Positions 8,575 through 18,293 of a DNA stretch of 64,000 nt are shown here, in pieces; the stretch's first letter is position 1; every line of letters begins with the position of its first letter. The stretch lies in the NCBI RefSeq assembly GCF_900103545.1, contig NZ_FNHH01000008.1, positions 62,001-126,000 on the forward strand. The letters run 5' to 3'. The notes under the pieces were generated by a model. It was not told the DNA's origin, ran no database searches, and saw nothing but the letters and a program-made list of their open reading frames with translations. Origin of the DNA: Daejeonella rubra. GTDB taxonomy: Bacteria; Bacteroidota; Bacteroidia; Sphingobacteriales; Sphingobacteriaceae. Both the position numbers and the translations under genes were made by a program.

Positions 8575-9111
8575 TTATTTTAAAACAGAACTACGATGTT
8601 GCTTTCCATACTGCTCCACATTCAGTGCTGCCTTGCCCATATTGTCAATCTTTAATATAAAGAAAAAATCATAGTCTTCATCGGTCAATGCTGGTAGTGG
8701 TCGGGTAGCGCCAAAAGCTTCAACAAGTTCCAGGACCGTATTCGAATGCCCAACGATCAGTATCCTGCGGTTTTTATACTTTGTTTTTATAAGATCAGAT
8801 ATTGCCTTAAAATTGTGACCGTCATATTCCTGAATATTGATCCCATTATTTTTGGCTACTTCAGCTCCGGTTTGACCGGTCCTTTTATACTTAGTGGAAA
8901 ATACAGCATCAAGCTTTTCATTCTTAAGTTTTTCAGCCAGATCTGCTGCTCTTAACTTCCCTTCAGCACTCAATTCGGGATCTTGATTTTTAGGATCGCT
9001 TATATCCTTTTCGGCATGCCTGACAATATAAATTGTTGTGCTGCCCGGAAGTGCAATACCACAACCGATTGAACATACTAACAGGACAAGTACGATAAGG
9101 ATTTTTTTCAT
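8575..9111 (-). CDS. Exported histidine phosphatase (SixA/PGM superfamily)
   Basis: Histidine phosphatase with phosphohistidine motif IYIVRHAEKD (R31, H32) and second histidine H122 in IVGHSN. An N-terminal hydrophobic segment (1-22) predicts export; CSIGC there is a poor lipobox, so a cleaved signal peptide or a lipoprotein are both possible. The length, 178 residues, matches small SixA-like phosphatases. The substrate cannot be told from sequence. It lies upstream of the BioF-like gene on the same strand with a 19 bp gap. Confidence 0.85.
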   Translation of the reverse strand: MKKILIVLVLLVCSIGCGIALPGSTTIYIVRHAEKDISDPKNQDPELSAEGKLRAADLAEKLKNEKLDAVFSTKYKRTGQTGAEVAKNNGINIQEYDGHNFKAISDLIKTKYKNRRILIVGHSNTVLELVEAFGATRPLPALTDEDYDFFFILKIDNMGKAALNVEQYGKQHRSSVLK

Positions 9112-9245
9112 TTTTCTTAGTTAAGACCTTTGAGCTGATTTCAGAATTTTATTTCAGACAATTTTTAAATTTATTAAAAGAGTTCAATAAGAACCCTATA
9201 TCAGGGGCTTTTATAAATTCAATTGCCGAGATCTATCCCAACTAT

Positions 9246-9653
9246 TTAAATCTTTATCGTTTCAGGTCCTGAAATTTTACTGACATGACAGATGCATAAA
9301 CCACCCCCAATAACAAATTCAGCCTGAATTTTAGTATTGTTTTTTGGATTGGTTGCCGAAACCAGGACAATATCGCCTTTCTCAGAAAGCTCTTTTAAAT
9401 CTGCATCGCTGGCTACTACATAAAGTCCCTGTACAACCATATCAGTATTTGGGGTCATTGAACGGCCTGTGCGCTTGTTTACTGTGGAATAATCTTTTAC
9501 TATCTGAGCATTTCCAGAATCATCAATGAACTTTACGGTTACCATTCGGAATTCCATGGTGCAGGCCCTATCTTCACATACGATAGGATCAGAACTTGAA
9601 CAGGAAACAAGAAACAGGCATAGGATTAAAAATATATTTTGCAGTCTTTTCAT
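9246..9653 (-). CDS. Lipoprotein of unknown function
   Basis: A 135-residue protein with a clear lipoprotein signal (hydrophobic stretch, then FLVSC, lipidated Cys near residue 18). The mature part carries further cysteines in VCEDRAC and GLCICH, and looks beta-rich. I recognise no named family; it may be a small periplasmic or outer-membrane-anchored protein. It starts 3 bp after the dacB-like gene stop on the same strand and is probably cotranscribed with it. Confidence 0.7.
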   Translation of the reverse strand: MKRLQNIFLILCLFLVSCSSSDPIVCEDRACTMEFRMVTVKFIDDSGNAQIVKDYSTVNKRTGRSMTPNTDMVVQGLYVVASDADLKELSEKGDIVLVSATNPKNNTKIQAEFVIGGGLCICHVSKISGPETIKI

Positions 9654-9656
9654 CGC

Positions 9657-10973
9657 TTAATAGTTTTGATTAATAAAGGTTACAATTCTTTCCATTTCAG
9701 ATCTTACATCAGCTGTAGACACTGTATAGTTATTATTCATAAAGGAGAAAATAAGCTTTTTTCCTTTTCGGGTGACCAGGTATCCACTTAGATTGTGATT
9801 ATTTGAAAGGCTTCCTGTTTTGGCAAATACAAAAGGTCTGTCAGATTTATAAAGGTTTTTCAAAGTACCGGTCTTACCACCCTGTGGCAAGAGATCGAAT
9901 AGCCTGTTCTCATCTCCAACTTCATCATAGATCTTTTCACAAAGCCTTACCATACTGCGTGGAGTAAACAAATTCTGTCTGGAAAGGCCAGATCCATCCA
10001 CCCATTGCACTTTATCATGCAGATCAGACAAATAGTTCTTGATTACATAATCGATGACTACTGAAGTATTCATTTCCATCCCATTTGTTGCTGCAATATT
10101 TAATAAGATCTGCTCAGCAATAAAATTATCACTCGGCAATAGCATATGCCGAAAAAGTGTATCTGTTGGTATACTATACCATGTTTTAGTATTTACGGGC
10201 TTTTTAAGTGAAAGGCTGCCCGAAAAGGCTGGAATGTTTTGTTTTAATAATTTGCTGATCAATTCATCTGATACCTTAAAAGGAACCGTCTGGCTGAAGC
10301 CGGAAGGAACCGAAATATTGGATTTATGAAATTCATTACTTAGGATATTACGCTTTACTCGAAATCTCCCTGAATTAATTACCGAATCAGTAAGGAGTGT
10401 AAATACACCTCCGGAGTTGAATTCAGGATAACTGTGTAAAGCATTGTTCGAACTCCTGAAATAAATGGAGTTTCCATAAACCGGTAGCTCAGACATTTCC
10501 GGCTGATAATATTCATTGTAATCATCATATGTCCAGCCAGCACCATAAAAATCGCCCGTAAATAAGCCATTTGCCCAGTAGAGCTTTTTTGCGGAAGAAT
10601 TCAACTTTTGTACTATCCCTTGTTGTTTAAAATCCCGATTTAGGAAACTTGGGTCTGCAGTGCCCCAGAATATCAATGAGTCGCCCCGTTCAATATAACT
10701 CAAACCGGCAACCGAATCTTTTAAAAGCTTTAGACCAGCGTAAAATGTAAATAATTTGGTGTTCGATGCTGGTGTAAAATGCTTCTCGCTATTCTGCCCC
10801 CCTATCATTTTTCTCTTATCCAGGTCATACAAAGCGAAGCCGGTAAAATGTTCATTTAGAACTGCTGATCTCCTGATCATTTTAAGAATTTTTCCCGGCC
10901 GGATCGTTTTGGCTGTCAAATTCTCTAAACTCAATAGAGTAATTAGTACCCAAATCAAAGTCTTTATTTTCAT
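9657..10973 (-). CDS. dacB: D-alanyl-D-alanine carboxypeptidase/endopeptidase, PBP4 (DacB) type
   Basis: Serine peptidase of family S13, cleaving D-Ala-D-Ala bonds in periplasmic peptidoglycan. Motifs: SxxK as PASNTKLF (S70 to K73), the second motif in VDGSGLSRQN, and KTG in FAKTGSLSNNHNLSGY. The signal peptide covers about residues 1-21 (ending NLTA). The 438-residue length is usual. It is transcribed away from the metalloprotease gene across a 421 bp gap and is followed by a small lipoprotein. Together with the VanX-like dipeptidase it can feed D-Ala release. Confidence 0.92.
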   Translation of the reverse strand: MKIKTLIWVLITLLSLENLTAKTIRPGKILKMIRRSAVLNEHFTGFALYDLDKRKMIGGQNSEKHFTPASNTKLFTFYAGLKLLKDSVAGLSYIERGDSLIFWGTADPSFLNRDFKQQGIVQKLNSSAKKLYWANGLFTGDFYGAGWTYDDYNEYYQPEMSELPVYGNSIYFRSSNNALHSYPEFNSGGVFTLLTDSVINSGRFRVKRNILSNEFHKSNISVPSGFSQTVPFKVSDELISKLLKQNIPAFSGSLSLKKPVNTKTWYSIPTDTLFRHMLLPSDNFIAEQILLNIAATNGMEMNTSVVIDYVIKNYLSDLHDKVQWVDGSGLSRQNLFTPRSMVRLCEKIYDEVGDENRLFDLLPQGGKTGTLKNLYKSDRPFVFAKTGSLSNNHNLSGYLVTRKGKKLIFSFMNNNYTVSTADVRSEMERIVTFINQNY

Positions 10974-11250
10974 TAGATTCGATTCTCTTTAATGTTTCTC
11001 CATCAACTATAAACAAGATCTTATTATCAGAGCCAATAGAATTCTATAAAAATAGAAAAGAATTACCTAAAGCTATTGACCGCTGAGAACTTAGGTTCAC
11101 ATATACCTGATAAAGAAGCTCAATTATAAACTAATTAATATCAGTACCAGATTTCAAACTACTGGAATTCTGATAAAACCAAAGAAAATAAAACTATGAA
11201 GGAACACCTGATCTAATCAAAATTCCGAATGCTCAATTTTGATAACAGGT

Positions 11251-11269
11251 CCAAATACAGTGTATTTGG
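11251..11269. repeat. 19-bp inverted repeat, possible operator
   Basis: CCAAATAC, three bases (AGT), GTATTTGG: perfect 8-bp arms. No T-run follows directly, so an operator or RNA hairpin in the shared upstream region of dacB and the metalloprotease is more likely than a terminator. No binding protein is suggested by the sequence. Confidence 0.4.
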
Positions 11270-11350
11270 GCTATATATCAGCCTATTTCACAGTTCTGTA
11301 ATTTTATTATGATATACTGATAAATAATATTCAAAAGTCGGTTCAAATTC

Positions 11351-11358
11351 TAAATTTG
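11351..11358 (+). promoter_or_regulatory. TAnnTTTG -7 box for the zinc metalloprotease gene
   Basis: TAAATTTG matches the Bacteroidota -7 consensus and lies 36 bases before the ATG at 11395, leaving a leader of about 30 bases. No TTTG is seen at the ideal -33 position. Confidence 0.5.
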
Positions 11359-11394
11359 TAGATTAGAATAAACTAACCCATTATAAAATTAACT

Positions 11395-13905
11395 ATGGCA
11401 ACAAAATTACGCAACATGCGGGTTGCTGCATTAGCAGCGCTTGTAATTGCATTTGGCTTGAATGACATACAAGCCCAGGATCGCAGAAAAAGTGATGCTC
11501 CGGCTCAGGATCCAGCTAAACCAACTACTCCGGCAACGCCGGCAACACCACCTAAACCGGGCATTAAGCCATATAAGGAGGTTATTACAGATAAGGCAAA
11601 GACAGATAAGGGACTTTTCAAAGTTCATCGTCTGGATGGAAAATATTTCTATGAGATTCCTGATTCACTGTTTAATCGTGAGATGTTGGTGGTTACCCGC
11701 TATGCAAAAACACCAACAGTTGACGGAACCTACGGTGGTGAAGAGTTAAATGAACAGATCTGGAAATGGCAAAAACGCGATAAACAGGTATTCATCCGTA
11801 TCCCTTCTTACCGCAACATCGCCGGAGAAAAAACAGATATGTTTGAGTCCGTAAAAAACTCGAATCTGGAAGCCGTATTATCAGCCTTTGATATCAAAGC
11901 GATCAATAAGGATTCCAGCTCGGTGGTAATTGATGTGACTGAACTATTTTCAAAGGATGTTCAATCTCTTGGATTACCCCAGTCTCTGCGAACCCAGTAT
12001 AAAATTACTACGATGGATGAGGCTCGTACCTATATTGATACGATCAAATCTTTCCCGATAAATATTGAAGTACGTTCTTTAAAAACATACCGGGCGACAG
12101 ATGCTCCGGGCGACAAATCAATTGGTTCAATGACCGTTGAAATTCATAACTCTATGTTACTTTTACCCAAAAATCCTTACAAAGCGCGTTTTTCGGATGA
12201 CAGAGTAGGGTTTTTCGGTCAAAGTCAAACCGATTATGGTCTTGACGCTCAAAAAGCACAGGTTACCAGATATATCCATCGCTGGAAACTGGAGCCAAAA
12301 GATCCTGAAGCTTATAAGCGTGGTGAATTGGTTGAACCCAAAAAACAGATCGTTTACTATATCGATCCTGCAACACCTGCAAAATGGAGACCTTACCTGA
12401 TTGCAGGAGTTAAGGATTGGAATGCAGCATTTGAGGCGGCCGGATTTAAAAATGCGATCACTGCTCTTGAGGCACCTGCAAATGATCCTGATTGGTCACC
12501 TGAAGATGCGCGTTATTCTGTTATTCGTTATTTTGCTTCTAACATTGCCAACGCATACGGACCACATATTTCTGATCCGCGTTCCGGCGAAATTATGGAA
12601 TCTGATATTGGTTGGTACCACAATGTGATGAACCTTGTACGTAACTGGTTCTTCGTTCAAACTGCAGCGATAAACCCGGATGCCCGTACTCCGAAGTTTA
12701 AGGATGAAGTAATGGGTCAATTGATCCGTTTTGTTTCATCCCATGAAGTTGGACACACTTTAGGACTTCCACATAACTTTGGTTCAAGTGTTGCATACCC
12801 TGTTGATTCCTTACGTTCACCTTCATTCACAAAAAGAATGGGCGGTACTGCACCTTCGATCATGGACTATGCCCGTTTCAACTATATTGCTCAACCAGGT
12901 GATGAAGGAGTTGTTTTATATCCTGGCATTGGTGACTACGACAAATGGGCTATCAAATGGGGTTATTCCTGGTTTGATAATCAAACACCTGAAGAAGAAG
13001 CAAAAACACTAAACAAGTGGACCATTGAAAGAGCCGGAAACCCTGTTTATTTCTATGGTCAGCAAACCGGTAATCCAATTGATCCGCGTGCTCAATCTGA
13101 AGATCTTGGCGATGATGCGGTAAAAGCATCACAGTACGGAATTGCTAATTTAAAGCGTATCCTTCCGAATATCGAAAAATGGACCTACGAAGAGGGAAAA
13201 CCATACGATAACCTGAAGGAACTTTATGGAGAAGTACTTGGACAATGGAATCGCTATATGGGACATGTACGTTCAAATATTGGTGGAATCTATGAAAACG
13301 ATAAAACCTACGAGCAAAAAGGTCCGGTTTACACGCATGTTGCTCAAGACAAACAAAAAACAGCCCTTAAGTTTATTAACGACCAGGCTTTTGTCACACC
13401 AAACTGGATGCTTGATCAGCAGGTATTAAATAAGTTTGATAATGCCGGGATAGTTGATCGCCTTAGAAGAACACAAGTTGGTGTTTTAAATGGAATACTT
13501 GACTTTTCACGTTTAAGCAGGGTGATAGATAATTCTGTGAAGAATGGAGCCAATGCTTATGATATGGGAGAATTACTTTCAGATCTTAGGAATGGTATCT
13601 GGTCTGAATTAAAGACAGGTGCCAATGTGGATACCTACCGTCGTAATTTGCAGAGAGCTTATATTGAAAGAATGTCTTATTTGTTGAATGAGAACGAAAC
13701 TCCGGTTCCGCCTCAGTTTGCAGCTTTTGCAGGTCCGCAAATTGATGTATCCCAGTCAGATATTCGCCCTATGGCAAGACAGGAGCTTAAATTATTATCA
13801 GTTCAGGTTAAGTCTGCATTACCAAGATATTCTAGTCCGGTGATCAAATCACACCTGGAAGATGTGCTTGTTCGTATTGAAGAAGCCCTGGATCCAAAGA
13901 AATAA
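11395..13905 (+). CDS. Secreted zinc-dependent metalloprotease (DUF5117/DUF5118 type)
   Basis: Large secreted metzincin-like protease of a family common in Bacteroidota, annotated with DUF5118, DUF5117 and DUF4953 domains in that order; substrate unknown. The signal peptide is about residues 1-28 (ending IQAQ), followed by a Pro/Ala/Thr-rich linker (about 34-54). The zinc site is HEVGHTLGLPHN with ligands H450, H454 and H460 and catalytic E451; SIMDYARFNY downstream resembles the Met-turn of metzincins. At 836 residues it is of normal length. It has its own -7 box upstream and a strong terminator behind. Confidence 0.88.
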   Translation: MATKLRNMRVAALAALVIAFGLNDIQAQDRRKSDAPAQDPAKPTTPATPATPPKPGIKPYKEVITDKAKTDKGLFKVHRLDGKYFYEIPDSLFNREMLVVTRYAKTPTVDGTYGGEELNEQIWKWQKRDKQVFIRIPSYRNIAGEKTDMFESVKNSNLEAVLSAFDIKAINKDSSSVVIDVTELFSKDVQSLGLPQSLRTQYKITTMDEARTYIDTIKSFPINIEVRSLKTYRATDAPGDKSIGSMTVEIHNSMLLLPKNPYKARFSDDRVGFFGQSQTDYGLDAQKAQVTRYIHRWKLEPKDPEAYKRGELVEPKKQIVYYIDPATPAKWRPYLIAGVKDWNAAFEAAGFKNAITALEAPANDPDWSPEDARYSVIRYFASNIANAYGPHISDPRSGEIMESDIGWYHNVMNLVRNWFFVQTAAINPDARTPKFKDEVMGQLIRFVSSHEVGHTLGLPHNFGSSVAYPVDSLRSPSFTKRMGGTAPSIMDYARFNYIAQPGDEGVVLYPGIGDYDKWAIKWGYSWFDNQTPEEEAKTLNKWTIERAGNPVYFYGQQTGNPIDPRAQSEDLGDDAVKASQYGIANLKRILPNIEKWTYEEGKPYDNLKELYGEVLGQWNRYMGHVRSNIGGIYENDKTYEQKGPVYTHVAQDKQKTALKFINDQAFVTPNWMLDQQVLNKFDNAGIVDRLRRTQVGVLNGILDFSRLSRVIDNSVKNGANAYDMGELLSDLRNGIWSELKTGANVDTYRRNLQRAYIERMSYLLNENETPVPPQFAAFAGPQIDVSQSDIRPMARQELKLLSVQVKSALPRYSSPVIKSHLEDVLVRIEEALDPKK

Positions 13906-13918
13906 AGATCATAATCTC

Positions 13919-13954
13919 AAAAGCCCCATGTCTAAACCGGCATGGGGCTTTTTT
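13919..13954 (+). terminator. Rho-independent terminator after the metalloprotease gene
   Basis: GC-rich stem AAGCCCCATG (13921-13930), 10-base loop, CATGGGGCTT (13941-13950), then a T-run to 13954. It starts 13 bases after the stop codon. Confidence 0.92.
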
Positions 13955-13982
13955 ATTGGTAGCTATTCAATATATTAGCACC

Positions 13983-14843
13983 ATGAAAGCAATTCTATTA
14001 AGTACTTTTTTTTCGGTCTTCATAACCTTCGGGGTTTTTGCCCAATCAGACTCACTTGCAGTGGTAAATGCTGAATGGAAAAAAGAAAAGATAAATCCCG
14101 GAGTTGTCCTTAAAACATTCTGGTTCCAAAACACACTATTTAACTCCAATCAGTTTGTAAGTGTCCTGGAAATTAAACAAAAGAAAAAGCTTGAATTTGA
14201 TCTTGGGTATGATGCTAAAAAGCTGATCACCACCAGCGATTTCGGAAAACAAGCCAATGCAATAGCAGCACTTAATGGTACTTTCTTTGATATTGCAAAA
14301 GGAGGATCTGTAGATCATATTAAGTCTGACGGGATTGTAATTAACGAAAATCGGCTTGGAAAAAACGGAAACAGAGCTGGTCACCAGAGTTCGGCCCTTG
14401 TAATAAACAAGGGCAGGATAACTATTGCCAAATGGGATGGAACACCGGATTGGGAAAAAGCGCTTGAAGGGGAAGATATAATGGTGAGCGGCCCTCTTCT
14501 GATCATGGATCAAACAGATGAAAAACTGGATCCGGCCAATGCATTTAATAAAACCAGACATCCGCGAACAGCAGTTGCGATTACAAAAAATAAACGAGTT
14601 TTGCTTATCACAGTCGATGGCCGTAACGCTAACTCCGCTGGTATGAGCCTATTCGAACTTACCAAACTAATGCGCTGGCTCAATGCCGATGATGCAATTA
14701 ATCTCGACGGTGGCGGATCTACCACATTATGGATCAATAACTATATGGAAACCGGAGTTGTGAATTACCCTACTGATAATAGAAAATGGGATCATGAAGG
14801 ACAGAGAAAAGTTGCCAACGTAGTACTTCTAAAGAAAAAATAA
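13983..14843 (+). CDS. Secreted phosphodiester glycosidase-like protein (NAGPA domain, DUF2233)
   Basis: Periplasmic or secreted protein with the NAGPA (GlcNAc-1-phosphodiester alpha-N-acetylglucosaminidase) fold. Motifs: AALNGTFFDI, HPRTAVAITKNKRVLLITVDGR and DAINLDGGGSTTLWI, all hallmarks of this domain. The signal peptide is MKAILLSTFFSVFITFGVFA. I take the ATG at 13983 because the signal peptide begins there; the in-frame TTG at 13956 would put an unsuitable extension in front. Bacterial relatives act on cell-wall or exopolysaccharide phosphodiesters; the substrate here is unknown. Confidence 0.85.
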   Translation: MKAILLSTFFSVFITFGVFAQSDSLAVVNAEWKKEKINPGVVLKTFWFQNTLFNSNQFVSVLEIKQKKKLEFDLGYDAKKLITTSDFGKQANAIAALNGTFFDIAKGGSVDHIKSDGIVINENRLGKNGNRAGHQSSALVINKGRITIAKWDGTPDWEKALEGEDIMVSGPLLIMDQTDEKLDPANAFNKTRHPRTAVAITKNKRVLLITVDGRNANSAGMSLFELTKLMRWLNADDAINLDGGGSTTLWINNYMETGVVNYPTDNRKWDHEGQRKVANVVLLKKK

Positions 14844-14954
14844 TACATTTTGTATGGATTTATGTCACAAATTGGTGTTGATATCCTATGATTACACTAA
14901 TAATGAACATATTTCGTTAATTTCATGTTAATAAATTGACGTGTAAAATTAACA

Positions 14955-17900
14955 ATGAAGGGTTCAGAAGAAAACTACGTCTATCTTATAAATAAAATTG
15001 ACGGGTTTATCCGTAAATATTACCTCAATAAGGTTGTAAAGGGTTGTATATTTCTAGTTTCTTCACTTTTTGCCGCGTATATTCTTGTAACAACGGCTGA
15101 ATATTTTGGTCATTTTGACCCCCTTGTTCGAAGCATTCTTTTCTATTCATTTATTGCCGGAAACCTTTTCGTTATAACAGGTTATATTCTAATTCCCTTA
15201 TTGTCTTACTTCAGGCTTGGAAAAACCCTGTCTCATGAACAGGCTTCAGCCATTATCGGACAGCATTTTGCGCCCGTAAAAGATAAACTACTGAATACAC
15301 TTCAACTTAAAAAGCTTTCCGATTCAAACCCTGAACAGCGCTCACTAATTGATGCTAGTATAAATCAGAAAATTGCAGATCTCCGGCCCGTTCCTTTTAC
15401 CTCAGCAATACATATAAAAGAAAACCGTAAATATTTGAAATATGCAATGGCACCCATGGCCATTTTTGTTTTCCTATTCTTTGCTTCTCCATCAATTTTA
15501 AGCGAAAGTACTGAGCGATTAATCAATCACAATAAACGTTTTATTAAAAAAGCACCATTCAACTTCGAAATCCTGAACGATAAATTATCTGCTGTGCAGG
15601 GAAGCGATTATACCCTTATGGTTAAGCTTACTGGTAATGAGATCCCTTCTGAACTATACCTGGAAGACGGGATTAATACATTCAAGCTTAACCGGGAAAA
15701 TATTATCCGATTTAATTATACGTTCAAGAATCTTCAGAGCAGTAAAAAAATAAGACTCAGGGGTGGTGAATTCAGCTCTAACGACTATTTGCTGGAAGTC
15801 AAGGCAAAACCAACTATCATTAATTTTGAGGTATTTATTGAGTATCCCACTTATCTGAATAAGAGCAATGAAGTGCTTAAAAACACTGGAGATATGACCA
15901 TTCCTGAGGGATCAAAAATCAACTGGAAATTTAATGCCCAAAACAGTGAGCAGCTTGATATTAAAATGGACACCAAAAGTTATCTGCTTAGTCAGTCAGA
16001 CGACAATGTATTCAGTTTTACATACAAGGCTACAAAAAATCTGATCTACAGCGTTAAACCCATCAATAAGGGTGTAGAATCATCCCAGGCAGTAAGTTAT
16101 CAACTCCAGGTTATTCCTGATCTGACTCCGGTTATTGAAGTTAATGAAAGGCAGGATTCGGTGAATAGTAAACTGCTTTATTTTGTAGGACAGATCAATG
16201 ATGATCATGGATTTTCAAAACTAACTTTCAATTACAGATTATTATCTCAGGATTCGGAAAATAAGGTTAAACCCTATATAAAAACTGTTGAATTCGACAA
16301 AAACGCACTTCAGAGCAATTTCATACATGCCTGGAATGCAACCGAAGCCGGAGCTGAGCCAGGCGAACAGGTGGAATATTATTTTGAAGTGTTTGATAAT
16401 GACGGCGTCAATGGCCCTAAAGCTAGCAGATCGGCTATTAAAACATTAAAAATGCCATCTGAAAAGGAAATAGATGAACAACTTGAAAAAAACGCTGAAC
16501 AGATCAAGGAAAAAATGGAACAGGCCATTAAAAAGTCGGGCCAGGTAGAAAAGGAAGCCAAAAAACTAAATCAGGATCTGCTTAATAAAAAGAATCTTTC
16601 ATACGAAGAGAAGAAACAAATTGAAAACCTTCTCCAAAAACAAAGTGAACTCGAAGAACTGGTAAAGGAAATACAGAAAGAAAACAAACAAAATCAATTT
16701 GAGCAGAATGAACAAAATGAACAGATTCTTGAAAAACAAAAACAGATCGAAAACCTGTTCAATAATGTGCTTGATGAGAAAACCAGAGAAATTTTAAAAA
16801 ACATTGAAAAACTACTCGATAAAAACAATAATAACCAAACCAGGGAAGAGCTATCCAAAATGCAGATGGATAATAAATCATTGCAAAAAGAGCTCGACCG
16901 GATCCTGGAACTCTACAAGCAGCTGGAGTTTGACCAGAAGCTAAGTGAAACTATTGAAAAACTAGGTGAATTGGCAAAAGAGCAGGAAGCACTTAGCGAA
17001 AAGTCGCTTGAAAAAAATACAGATATCCAAAAACTAAAGGATGAGCAAAACGTTTTAAAAGAAGAATTTAAAGACCTGGAATCTGAACTGAATAAGCTGG
17101 AGCAGAAAAACGAGGAGCTGGAGCAAAAAAACAATTTCGAGAACCCGGAAAAGGATCAGGACCAGATAGAGCAGCAACAAAAAGAAAGTTCAGAAAATCT
17201 GGAAAAGAAGGATCAGAAAAAGGCTGCTCAAAATCAAAAACAAGCTGCTGACAAAATGAAAGAGCTTTCCAAGAAATTAGAGAAAATGCAGGAGGAGGGC
17301 GAAGAGAAAGAAAATGAGGTAAATGCCAAAGAATTAAGGGAAGTACTTGAAAACCTTCTTAGCAGTTCATTCGACCAGGAAAAAACAATGCAGGAAGTGA
17401 GAAGCATTAACACGAGCGATCCCGGATATATATTACAAACACAAAAACAGAAAGATATTCAGATCAATCTGAAAATGATCGAAGACAGCCTTTATTCACT
17501 AAGTAAAAAGGTTCCTCAGATTCAGTCTGTTGTTAACAAAGAAATACAGACCATAAATTTAAACGTGACAAAAGCAATTGAAAGTCTTGGCGAGCGTCGA
17601 ACTGCGGAGGCTAACCGCAATCAACAATTTGCTATGACATCGATCAATAATTTGGCTTTAATGTTAAATGAGGCACTTGAGCAATTACAACAGTCGCAGC
17701 AGAATAGTAAGCCCGGTGGAAAAGGCAAAAAGAAGCAGAGCCTTTCGCAACTCAGTAAAATGCAGGAGCAATTGAACAAAAACATGCAAAAAGCCCGGGA
17801 CGAGATGCAGAAACAGGGACAACAGGCACCTGGTCAGCAGGGAAATCGCAGTGGCGCCATGAGTGAGCAACTTGCTAAAATGGCAAGAGAACAACAAATC

Positions 17901-18293
17901 ATAAGACAAGCCATGCAGGAAATCAACAAATTAGTGAATAAAGATGGAAAGGCAGGCTTAGGTAATCTTGATAAATTAGTGAAAGAGATGGAACAAACAG
18001 AGACCGATCTCGTAAACAAAAGAATAAAACAGGAAACATTAACCAGACAGCAGGAAATTCTGAGTAAATTACTTGAAGCCGATAAAGCCGAGCGGGAACG
18101 TGAAGAGGATGAAAAAAGAGAAAGTAAGGAGGGAGTCAATCAAGCACCAATAAATTCAATAATATTGCAGGACTATCTCAAAATTAAGCAAAAAGAGACC
18201 GATTTGCTTAAGACAGTACCTCCCTCTTTAAATTCATTTTATAAAATAAAAGTGGGAGACTATTTTAAATTTTTAAATTCGGGCAATAAATGA
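14955..18293 (+). CDS. DUF4175-type membrane protein with long coiled coil
   Basis: A 1112-residue membrane protein of unknown function, named DUF4175 in this phylum. The N-terminus has transmembrane stretches at about 26-48, 57-85 and 157-178; then comes a beta-rich domain (about 190-490), probably periplasmic, and from about 500 a very long Gln/Glu/Lys-rich coiled coil (for example runs of EQLEKNAEQIKEKMEQ) to near the end. Its ATG follows a 111 bp gap after the NAGPA-like gene. The stop overlaps the next start by 4 bases (ATGA), tying its translation to an anti-sigma-type ATPase. Such coupling suggests a role in an envelope stress or signalling circuit, but this is inference. Confidence 0.75.
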   Translation: MKGSEENYVYLINKIDGFIRKYYLNKVVKGCIFLVSSLFAAYILVTTAEYFGHFDPLVRSILFYSFIAGNLFVITGYILIPLLSYFRLGKTLSHEQASAIIGQHFAPVKDKLLNTLQLKKLSDSNPEQRSLIDASINQKIADLRPVPFTSAIHIKENRKYLKYAMAPMAIFVFLFFASPSILSESTERLINHNKRFIKKAPFNFEILNDKLSAVQGSDYTLMVKLTGNEIPSELYLEDGINTFKLNRENIIRFNYTFKNLQSSKKIRLRGGEFSSNDYLLEVKAKPTIINFEVFIEYPTYLNKSNEVLKNTGDMTIPEGSKINWKFNAQNSEQLDIKMDTKSYLLSQSDDNVFSFTYKATKNLIYSVKPINKGVESSQAVSYQLQVIPDLTPVIEVNERQDSVNSKLLYFVGQINDDHGFSKLTFNYRLLSQDSENKVKPYIKTVEFDKNALQSNFIHAWNATEAGAEPGEQVEYYFEVFDNDGVNGPKASRSAIKTLKMPSEKEIDEQLEKNAEQIKEKMEQAIKKSGQVEKEAKKLNQDLLNKKNLSYEEKKQIENLLQKQSELEELVKEIQKENKQNQFEQNEQNEQILEKQKQIENLFNNVLDEKTREILKNIEKLLDKNNNNQTREELSKMQMDNKSLQKELDRILELYKQLEFDQKLSETIEKLGELAKEQEALSEKSLEKNTDIQKLKDEQNVLKEEFKDLESELNKLEQKNEELEQKNNFENPEKDQDQIEQQQKESSENLEKKDQKKAAQNQKQAADKMKELSKKLEKMQEEGEEKENEVNAKELREVLENLLSSSFDQEKTMQEVRSINTSDPGYILQTQKQKDIQINLKMIEDSLYSLSKKVPQIQSVVNKEIQTINLNVTKAIESLGERRTAEANRNQQFAMTSINNLALMLNEALEQLQQSQQNSKPGGKGKKKQSLSQLSKMQEQLNKNMQKARDEMQKQGQQAPGQQGNRSGAMSEQLAKMAREQQIIRQAMQEINKLVNKDGKAGLGNLDKLVKEMEQTETDLVNKRIKQETLTRQQEILSKLLEADKAEREREEDEKRESKEGVNQAPINSIILQDYLKIKQKETDLLKTVPPSLNSFYKIKVGDYFKFLNSGNK

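Larger units (their letters stand above)
10974..11394. other. 421 bp divergent intergenic region
   Basis: No ORF or RNA gene recognised. It separates the divergent dacB and metalloprotease genes and is AT-rich. It holds an inverted repeat at 11251-11269 with a small second one abutting it (GGCT ... AGCC, 11269-11283), and a -7 type box at 11351-11358 facing the metalloprotease. No clear promoter was seen for dacB. Confidence 0.6.

Noticed and set aside
13956..13982. Upstream TTG start for the NAGPA-like protein
   Set aside because: It lies right after the terminator and would put nine residues before a complete signal peptide.
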